A stretch of 64,000 nucleotides of DNA, from IMG/VR virus record IMGVR_UViG_3300025418_000839, positions 1-64,000 of that record. One strand, written 5' to 3'. Each line of letters starts with the position of its first letter. The first letter of the stretch is position 1. A program made the position numbers and the translations under genes. Positions 59,001-64,000 of this stretch are shown here, piece after piece. The stretch is from a virus. Below the pieces are notes generated by a model. The model was not told the origin of the DNA, made no database searches, and saw nothing but the letters and a program-made list of their open reading frames with translations.

Positions 59001-59291
59001 TGAAGTGGTCAATGCGTTGAATGCACCAAGAATGTTTACGTTACCTGTGCCGTTGGTATCAAGATTTAGATCTTCATTGGTGTTGGCTGTGCTGATTGTG
59101 GCACCAGTAATCACAAGGTCACCAATGTTGGCATTGGTTACTGCTACCGCGGCAGCTTGTCCGCCTGGTGTAACTCCGTCGCTGATACGGAATCCTTTGA
59201 CGGGATCGTACCAGATACGACCTTTTTCGCCCACGTAGGCATTGGTGTTTCCGGCTTTGCTTAAACTTGTGAATAGTTTTTGAATTGCCAT
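56034..59291 (-). CDS. large tail-fibre protein
   Basis: 1085 aa, Ala/Asn/Thr/Val-rich. Begins KLFTSLSKAGNTNAYVGEKG with a beta-structured N-terminus (SDGVTPGGQAA); the central part has fibre-like collar repeats; residues ~660-950 have heptad-like units around NANVGAFETY, TANTGLKSYVDGQ and ANAAIVTAN. Low-complexity trimeric fibre. Long open frames on the opposite strand are shadows of the repeats. Followed by a homing-type GIY-YIG gene upstream in transcription order. Confidence 0.78.
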   Translation of the reverse strand: MAIQKLFTSLSKAGNTNAYVGEKGRIWYDPVKGFRISDGVTPGGQAAAVAVTNANIGDLVITGATISTANTNEDLNLDTNGTGNVNILGAFNALTTSGRTIIETLQNGTLNFYVPNISFDSAIDIIGSADGAIVVPQNTGVLLHLTGQDSLPARIYNDSVNNYAAFIGRRYNGTADAPTQVLSGNIIARYGATPYSNTGWPSISTARMDFVALEDQTATTLGTSVQFYTTPLGSDASVPSMTIASTGISNAANVVPISDQAYNLGTATLRWKNVYAGQGGLWLADSVTNAEVQLGVNNGTLYINGVQNLAVGNLVILNTTLTSITPSTDIQIGNTGDSGILDIGRTVRIRTQNLNTQSALLINGTLTNTVPTEYTNTLFHTVAVPGYNGIHLNDAFGTGVFPTYEGRSARGNVASPSATQSGDVLLRVAGAGYGTNTFDTALGTQGGSRIDFRATENYTNTAKGSDIHFWTTQPGTTSTVNSGSIDWQGFTGNAFTFTTDNSVQTTAGIPLTQKGSGLGVATLDSNGYLTAAQIPPSLTGGVVYKGAWDASTNTPNLANGSGTAGWEYSISTAGTQNLGAGNQAYAQGGFVIYNGSVWSYVPPTGLFTSLTASTHLSVNQPTGAITISVDATSANTASTIVSRDASGNFNANTITATLNGTATSAGTAGTVTNAIQSVITQVGTLTSLGVTGNVTAGNVSAGTGTISAATGQFTNINNSLQTITANVGAFETYANATFATASTVQTLSANVGAFETFSNANTAGLYNSILGANAAIVTANTGLKSYVDGQVSTLNTTITTANTNVVSYVNSQITTVNNTMQTLSANVGAYELFANANVAGLQNQITGANAAIVTANSAVVSYVNTLNSAMAANVAGANAAIVTANTAMKGYVDAVSTAWTANAGTQQTQINSINSNVTAANAAIATLQTQVYTNANVASYLPTYSGNIAAGNVAIALNETVGGTVTVTGNVKVGGNLILSNTAGGVTQSTNKTTAVTANGATGQITMASGTIGAYTINAFTVNNSYVNSNDSIIVNLQTPVTAATYLVTVGAVAAGSFIIYVYNATGAGHNDALVINFAVVKSIS

Positions 59292-59293
59292 AA

Positions 59294-59905
59294 TTAAATT
59301 TCTTCTCTTAACATTTTACATTTTTCAAAGTGATATTGTTTCATCTGCGGCAATCCACCAATTTTATTGCAATGAGGACATTCAACTTTGGGTTTTGGCT
59401 TTTTCAATTTATTACGCTCTAATTCAGTCCAGACTCTGCCAGGTTTCCCTGCATTAACACCTATCAATGATTTTGAAACTTTTTCCTTGTGCCACTCTGC
59501 TAAAGGTCTGCCTTTAAGTGGACTTGGTTTACCTAATTTTTTTAGTGTCTTTAATCTTTTAGCAATAGATTTTGAAAGTTGTTTTCTACCTTTAAGGGTA
59601 TTTGAAATCTTATTACGGAGTTCTTCTGTTAAAATTCTACCAGAACACCCTTCGCCACCATTAGTCATATTTCTTAATATACCAGTACCTAAATCTTTAC
59701 GACCATATTTTTCTATTAGATTTATTTCTAATTCAAAAGCATCAATTTCACTTAAATTTTCTGCTAATATTTTAATTTTAGATTTATCTTTCGGTACTAC
59801 AACCGAATGTTTATGATCCCAAGCTCGATTGCCCTTTCCTTTACCAATATAGTAAGGTGTGTCGTTGGATTTTCTTAAATAGGCATAAACGTAATACGTG
59901 TTCAT
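59294..59905 (-). CDS. GIY-YIG homing endonuclease
   Basis: 203 aa from the ATG at 59905 (MNTYYVYAYLR); a TTG start at 59926 would overlap the upstream gene. GIY-YIG motifs VYAYLR and PYYIGKG, then two NUMOD3-like repeats (ISNTLKGRKQLSKSIAKRLK and GKPSPLKGRPL) that bind DNA, and a C-terminal Cys-His finger (CPHCNKIGG…HFEKC). Free-standing mobile gene between a fibre gene and a core gene. Confidence 0.88.
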   Translation of the reverse strand: MNTYYVYAYLRKSNDTPYYIGKGKGNRAWDHKHSVVVPKDKSKIKILAENLSEIDAFELEINLIEKYGRKDLGTGILRNMTNGGEGCSGRILTEELRNKISNTLKGRKQLSKSIAKRLKTLKKLGKPSPLKGRPLAEWHKEKVSKSLIGVNAGKPGRVWTELERNKLKKPKPKVECPHCNKIGGLPQMKQYHFEKCKMLREEI

Positions 59906-59915
59906 GTTATCTATT

Positions 59916-60308
59916 TTACGATTCAAAAGGTTCGTCTTCGTCAGCTATAGCGATAACTGCTGGTTTGATTCCTGCGTTCTGACGCATGATTGCAAGTTCG
60001 TCTGGCTCGCACTCGCATGGTTCGCAACCACAAGCAGAACAGTGACCTTCATCACCGTCAATGGCAACATCAGTGTGTGGAACTTCTACACCAGCTAGTT
60101 TTTTCATTAAATCTAATTTCTGTTGCAGGGGAGCAACCATCGAACGGGTATTAACCTGTGCTTGACCTTCAATACCATGAGTGTCAACGGGTTCACTAAC
60201 TTCAACGTCAACAACTTCTGGACGGTTAGTAACTTGTGTTTGGCTTTGGCCTGAGTCTTTAGCATCAATTACATCTGCTAGTTTACGTAGAATTTCACTT
60301 GCTCTCAT
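59916..60308 (-). CDS. hypothetical with CTS-like N-terminus and Cys motif
   Basis: 130 aa. N-terminus MRASEILRKLADVID resembles the capsid-targeting motifs discussed for the amidoligase operon. The C-terminal half has HCSACGCEPCECEPDE, a small Cys cluster. Acidic, disordered centre. Possibly an internal head protein or scaffolding-associated protein. Confidence 0.6.
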   Translation of the reverse strand: MRASEILRKLADVIDAKDSGQSQTQVTNRPEVVDVEVSEPVDTHGIEGQAQVNTRSMVAPLQQKLDLMKKLAGVEVPHTDVAIDGDEGHCSACGCEPCECEPDELAIMRQNAGIKPAVIAIADEDEPFES

Positions 60309-60320
60309 ATCGTTCTTTCA

Positions 60321-60650
60321 TTAACCTGCTGTATATACGTTACCAGTTTTGGCTGTTGTGTTACCCGCCGCAAAATCGTTTACATATCCGCTAGCGGCCA
60401 CGTTGCCAACTTGGGTAATTGTAATAGCTGCTGAGGCACCGCCTACTGGCAACAAGCTCAGAGTATTAAATAGGCCCTGCATATTGATATCGTTTTTTCT
60501 ATTAGGTAAAACGCTGACAGGGTTGGACTGTGTAGCTGAGCCATTGATATTAGCATAGCAGGCCACGTTAGAAAATACAGTAACTTTAGTACTGTTAATC
60601 TGCGGTGTGGTGATAGCAGTCGATGTATTGTATGTTAAGGTGTATGCCAT
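60321..60650 (-). CDS. virion-type small protein
   Basis: 109 aa, beta-rich, Thr/Ala/Asn-rich (TITQVGNVAASGYVNDFAAG). Late-type octamer at 60676-60683 and SD AGGAA upstream. Typical of small fibre-associated or head-decoration proteins; not assigned. Confidence 0.6.
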   Translation of the reverse strand: MAYTLTYNTSTAITTPQINSTKVTVFSNVACYANINGSATQSNPVSVLPNRKNDINMQGLFNTLSLLPVGGASAAITITQVGNVAASGYVNDFAAGNTTAKTGNVYTAG

Positions 60651-60675
60651 TCTTTAAATTCCTAGGTATTAGTGT

Positions 60676-60683
60676 TATTTATC
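60676..60683 (-). promoter_or_regulatory. T4-type late promoter (GATAAATA)
   Basis: Minus-strand GATAAATA 26 bp before the ATG at 60650. Confidence 0.6.
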
Positions 60684-60685
60684 TG

Positions 60686-62548
60686 TTAGAACCCTGCTGC
60701 TTTAAGTCTTGCGGCCAGCTGATCCAGTGCTGAACTAACTGTGGTAACGTTGCTGGTCCAGTTTCTATAGTTGCCCATGGTGTATAGTATGGAAGCAATA
60801 TTTGCAGTACCAGAACTTTGAATATTTCCCAGAGATGCTGTAAAATAAACCACGGCCGTATTTGCTTGTAAACTACCTGCTTCAACTAGGGGACTTTGGA
60901 TACTAGTATTTGATATAAAGAATGCCGGAGTAAATGCGTTGCCTGTTAGATTAATATTACCAGCTGAAACGTTACCACTATTGTGTAGCAGATAGCTAGA
61001 TACGTTTGCGTTGCTGTATGTTGTAAATGTAGCATTAGCATAAGTTTTAAATTGACTTAGGTTAGCATTTATTCCAACGATAGTTGTATCTGTTCCTGCG
61101 GCCAAGTAACTTGCTACATTGGAGTTTGCATATACTGTACTAGTTGTAGCAAACGCGGTGTTGGCATAATTTTTAAATTGTGTTAGATTAGAATTAATAC
61201 CAATAATAGTAGCATCTGATCCTGCGGCCAAATAACCAGCAACTCTGATATTGGCGTATACAATATTATCATTGTTGCCTGACCAATGTGCTCCTCCGGT
61301 AATAATAATATTACCAGTATTGACATTACCAAATGTACCTACCCCAGTAATTGTAATTGGACCTGTGGTTAAATTAGCTGATAAACTGGTAATAGCTGAT
61401 GTGTTATTAGCAATCGCAAGATTAGCGGCCTTAAGGTTAGCGTTAATCAAATTAACATTAGCGACCACAGCTGAATTTAAAGTGTTTACATAACTGACTA
61501 CGGCAGCATTGGATGAAACTATTGCGGTATTAGCAGCAGTAACGTTGGCATTGAGTAAATTAATTGCTACAGTATTATATTGACCGTTTACTGTGGCTGT
61601 ATAAATTGCACCATTGGCCGCTGTAACATTGGCATTCACCAAATTGATTAGATTTGCAGTATATGTTTGATTGTATGTATTGGCTGCAGTAATTAGTGAG
61701 TTAGTTGTTGCTACGTTAGCATTGACAGAGGATATTTGTCCTGCTTGGCTAGCGGCGTTAGCAAATAAAGCTGTAATATTCGCAGTTGCCAGACCAAGGT
61801 TAGCATCCAATGTTTGGATGTGTAGGTTTGCCGCTGTGATATTATTACCTAGAGTTACTTCATTTGCATTATTGGTTTGTATATCACTGTATAGTACTGC
61901 GGTATTTGATACCAGTGCAGCAATGGCCACATTAGCAGCGGCCACATTGGCGTTTACTGCTGGCAAACTGGTATTAATGATTGTTGTAATGTTATTACCC
62001 AATCCAGTGACATTGTTATTTGTATTAGATAGACCTGAGGTTAATGTAGATACATTACCTTGCAGGATAGTGATGTTAGCAGAGTTATTGTTAGTGTTAC
62101 CAGTAACTGAGTTAAGATGTGATTGTAAATTACCAGTATTAGCAACTAAGTTAGCAACGCCTACACTGAGTACACCAACGTTGGCATTGAGTGAATTAAT
62201 TTCTGTTTGTATTACAGAAACGTTAGCATTAGCAAAAGTTGAAGCTACACTGACCACATAAGCATTAGCCGCATTGGTAGCAGCTACTACGCTGGCATAA
62301 CTTGCAGCGCCCGCTACGTCATTGATAGTTAGTTGAACGGCGCCAGTTCTACCTGCTACACTAGTGACACCAGGATTATAGTATGCAGTAACATTAGCAT
62401 TACCGCTGGCAAATACTATAACATTAGCATTGGCAAAAGTTGCTAGATTAGCAAAGTTTTGATCAATTATTTGAAATGCGTTGCGTAAGGGTGTGCCGGT
62501 TCCATCGTTTGGGTGAGCACCGGTATAGACGTTAGCAAAAATACTCAT
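60686..62548 (-). CDS. tail-fibre protein with NANV repeats
   Basis: 620 aa. N-terminus MSIFANVYTGAHPNDGTGTP and LRNAFQIIDQNFANL, a common phage neck/fibre opening, then repeats of LNANV, AANTAI and YVNTLNSAV heptads, and an LSAN-beta tail. Shares the repeat grammar of 56034-59291. Late promoter at 62572-62579. Confidence 0.75.
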   Translation of the reverse strand: MSIFANVYTGAHPNDGTGTPLRNAFQIIDQNFANLATFANANVIVFASGNANVTAYYNPGVTSVAGRTGAVQLTINDVAGAASYASVVAATNAANAYVVSVASTFANANVSVIQTEINSLNANVGVLSVGVANLVANTGNLQSHLNSVTGNTNNNSANITILQGNVSTLTSGLSNTNNNVTGLGNNITTIINTSLPAVNANVAAANVAIAALVSNTAVLYSDIQTNNANEVTLGNNITAANLHIQTLDANLGLATANITALFANAASQAGQISSVNANVATTNSLITAANTYNQTYTANLINLVNANVTAANGAIYTATVNGQYNTVAINLLNANVTAANTAIVSSNAAVVSYVNTLNSAVVANVNLINANLKAANLAIANNTSAITSLSANLTTGPITITGVGTFGNVNTGNIIITGGAHWSGNNDNIVYANIRVAGYLAAGSDATIIGINSNLTQFKNYANTAFATTSTVYANSNVASYLAAGTDTTIVGINANLSQFKTYANATFTTYSNANVSSYLLHNSGNVSAGNINLTGNAFTPAFFISNTSIQSPLVEAGSLQANTAVVYFTASLGNIQSSGTANIASILYTMGNYRNWTSNVTTVSSALDQLAARLKAAGF

Positions 62549-62571
62549 TATTTTTTAACCTTGTTATTGAG

Positions 62572-62579
62572 TATTTATC
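62572..62579 (-). promoter_or_regulatory. T4-type late promoter (GATAAATA)
   Basis: Minus-strand octamer 24 bp before the fibre gene ATG at 62548; SD AAGG follows. Confidence 0.6.
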
Positions 62580-62588
62580 TAAAAAGAA

Positions 62589-62613
62589 GAAAGCCCGCAT
62601 AAAGCGAGCTTTC
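62589..62613 (-). terminator. terminator of the uvdE operon
   Basis: GAAAGCTCGC/GCGGGCTTTC 10-bp stem (one G-T pair) with a 5-nt loop and a T-rich tail on the minus strand. Confidence 0.75.
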
Positions 62614-62650
62614 CGGGTACTCCAAAGTGCCGTTCGGCTTACAAGTATAT

Positions 62651-63727
62651 TTACAAGTTTAACTCTTTTGCTTGCTCATATAGGGCAAAACTAGCTAGAT
62701 TTTTACCTTTTGATTCGCATTGTATATCAAAGTATGGCCAAAAACTCAATGCCCACTCGTTAACCTGACGATTCCAGTAAAAGTCTGAATGTGCTCGTAA
62801 CTTTGCTTTTTTGTAACCTTCTACCAAAAGTGCCGAGTGGTTGGGGGCAGTGAGTGGATCATGTCCCACAAGTACATCTTCGCGGCTGACACTATAATGC
62901 ATAGCAGGACGAACACCACGCCAGCTATCAATAACTCTCGCAACACGTTCGTCCCGTGGGCTAATGTACTCGCCTTCGCGTATCCAGTGATGATGAATAT
63001 CGAGCACAATAGGTACAATATCAGAAATGGTAAGACAATCATTTAACCCCCATGCGTTTTCTTCGTTTTCGATAGTGATACAATTACGGGCTTCTGGCGA
63101 TAGTCGCTGGTATGCACGGCGGATGCCATCTGGACCTTCTCTACCGGCAATATGTACGTTGATCTTAAAATCTTGGAATTCTTTGCCATAACCCATCCAA
63201 CGGGCCATATTGGTGTGATATTCGAACTCCTCTATGGACCTATCCACGATCCCAGGATTACTCGATGCAAGCACAGTAAACTGGCCAGGATGAAAACTAA
63301 GCCTAACATTCCGAGCCTTAGCAATAGCCCCCACTCTCGCAAACGCTTGTTCGGCGTATGATACAACAGAAGAATTGCGCCAAAAGTTAGAAAAATCACT
63401 ATGGGTATAGCAAGGAAGAATATCACTGCTAAGACGCACCATACGTAGAGACTCTGGGAGCTCACTGACCCGCTCCACTAGTAATCTTGTTGATTCGATG
63501 TTTTGAACCATTAGGTCCCATAATCGTTGCTCCGCTACTTCCCTTGTTTGATTATTTAACCATCTGACGGTGGTTGTTCCAGTATTATACTTACGTGCAT
63601 CGTCTTTGGGTTTAAGACCCCCAGTTTGATCAGGACGATCAATCCATTTGCAACAGAAGCCTATTCGTTTAGTGAATGCTTGGATTTTCAATCTCCCAGT
63701 AAGTTGAACCACGTTGTTCTGTTGCAA
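62651..63727 (-). CDS. UV damage endonuclease (UvdE/UvsE)
   Basis: About 345-358 aa. TIM-barrel UvdE: IGFCCKWIDR, LSSDILPCYTHSDF, SFHPGQFTVLASSN, INVHIAG, ITIENEENAW, LDIHHHWI and HYSVSRED with metal-binding His/Glu residues. Nicks DNA 5' of pyrimidine dimers. The open frame starts at a TTG at 63727; another TTG at 63691 is equally possible, so the N-terminus is uncertain and overlaps the upstream gene. Confidence 0.88.
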   Translation of the reverse strand: MQQNNVVQLTGRLKIQAFTKRIGFCCKWIDRPDQTGGLKPKDDARKYNTGTTTVRWLNNQTREVAEQRLWDLMVQNIESTRLLVERVSELPESLRMVRLSSDILPCYTHSDFSNFWRNSSVVSYAEQAFARVGAIAKARNVRLSFHPGQFTVLASSNPGIVDRSIEEFEYHTNMARWMGYGKEFQDFKINVHIAGREGPDGIRRAYQRLSPEARNCITIENEENAWGLNDCLTISDIVPIVLDIHHHWIREGEYISPRDERVARVIDSWRGVRPAMHYSVSREDVLVGHDPLTAPNHSALLVEGYKKAKLRAHSDFYWNRQVNEWALSFWPYFDIQCESKGKNLASFALYEQAKELNL

Positions 63728-63953
63728 TTATAGCATCTTCAAATCCCTGTTGCAAGTCTTGGCTACGTAGATCTATGGCTTGATCTAATACTTCAAGCAT
63801 AGCAACACCCACTTCATGATTTTCGGTATCTAGTAGGCTTTCACCGATGGCAACCAATTCATCAATCACAGCATCCAATTCTTGTACTGTGAGATCTTTG
63901 ACTGCTATAGTATTGTCAAGTACTCCGCGAATTATAGTTTCAGTATCTCTCAT
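63669..63953 (-). CDS. hypothetical acidic helical protein
   Basis: 94 aa, acidic helices (TVQELDAVIDELVAIGESLL…). Coupled to the partial upstream gene by ATGA and to uvdE by an overlap. No family recognised. Confidence 0.7.
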   Translation of the reverse strand: MRDTETIIRGVLDNTIAVKDLTVQELDAVIDELVAIGESLLDTENHEVGVAMLEVLDQAIDLRSQDLQQGFEDAIIATEQRGSTYWEIENPSIH

Positions 63954-64000
63954 TTTAAACTCATAATATGTTTTATCACGTCATTGGCTTCTGGAAATCC
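63950..64000 (-). CDS. C-terminal fragment of an upstream gene
   Basis: The final 16 codons (GFPEANDVIKHIMSLK) and TGA enter from the window edge and overlap the next ATG (ATGA). Product unknown. Confidence 0.5.
   Translation of the reverse strand, partial: GFPEANDVIKHIMSLK

Noticed and set aside
57115-62261. Long plus-strand ORFs opposite the fibre genes (up to 196 aa)
   Set aside because: Low-complexity complements of NANV/ANAAI repeats in the fibre genes; no SD and no protein-like composition.
1-64000. Bacterial chromosome origin of the window
   Set aside because: Housekeeping-like genes (clpP, clpS, rpsU, ssrA, csgG) are scattered among fibre genes, late promoters and tiny overlapping ORFs; no ribosomal operons or metabolic blocks were seen. 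Contig chimerism around the curli locus cannot be fully excluded from sequence alone.

Overview
This looks like an interior piece of a large tailed-phage genome (Caudoviricetes, probably T4-like and large) infecting a Gram-negative, probably freshwater betaproteobacterial-type host. The evidence is dense, mostly one-strand packing with ATGA/TAATG overlaps; many tiny ORFs; tail-fibre-like proteins with Asn-Ala-Asn-Val repeats; free-standing GIY-YIG endonucleases; an ATP-dependent ligase, UvdE, Hsp20, bS21, ClpP and SprT typical of large environmental myoviruses; and T4-type late promoter octamers (TATAAATA, GATAAATA, AATAAATA) beside very regular sigma70-type promoters (TTGACN-17 nt-TATAAT). 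No terminase, portal, capsid, polymerase or integrase lies here, so taxonomy and lifestyle are inferences.

Layout. 1-9.2 kb: AhpD/AhpC peroxide defence, metallophosphoesterase, DNA ligase and small early-type genes, with three low-complexity late genes on the plus strand. 9.2-9.6 kb: a circularly permuted, two-piece tmRNA gene behind a 43-codon ORF. 9.6-15.8 kb: radical SAM/SPASM enzyme, fatty-acid desaturase, an Asn/Cys-repeat protein and four putative 2OG-Fe(II) oxygenases in one overlapping operon. 15.8-18.2 kb: small ORFs under strong repeated promoters. 18.3-23.8 kb: an operon of gamma-glutamylcyclotransferase, amidoligase with a seven-repeat tail, GNAT-domain protein and HAD phosphatase, whose products share N-termini resembling T4 capsid-targeting peptides. 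23.8-29.4 kb: secreted nuclease, GNAT, micro-ORFs, radical SAM-ClpP-radical SAM, SprT. 29.5-32.9 kb: lipoproteins/secreted proteins, SleB-like endolysin, small genes. 33-41.9 kb: glycosyltransferase-like genes, nucleotide-sugar dehydrogenase, amidinotransferase, methyltransferase-like gene, fibre protein, holin-like pair and a second desaturase. 42-51.8 kb: a curli (type VIII secretion) locus with CsgF, CsgG, curlin-repeat proteins, a FecR-domain protein, an autotransporter-like protein and a CHASE2 adenylate cyclase. 51.9-54.4 kb: exonuclease, nucleotidyltransferase, ClpS, Hsp20 and bS21. 54.4-64 kb: coiled-coil membrane protein, large fibre proteins, a second GIY-YIG gene and UvdE.

Three systems stand out: (i) trans-translation and proteolysis (permuted tmRNA with a tag ending LAA, ClpP, ClpS, bS21, Hsp20); (ii) a complete-looking curli secretion and amyloid locus wired to a cyclic-nucleotide cyclase; (iii) two protein-modification operons (radical SAM/desaturase/oxygenases around a Cys-repeat protein, and amidoligase/cyclotransferase/acetyltransferase with possible virion packaging). 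All assignments come from reading translations and DNA by eye; no database search was run.
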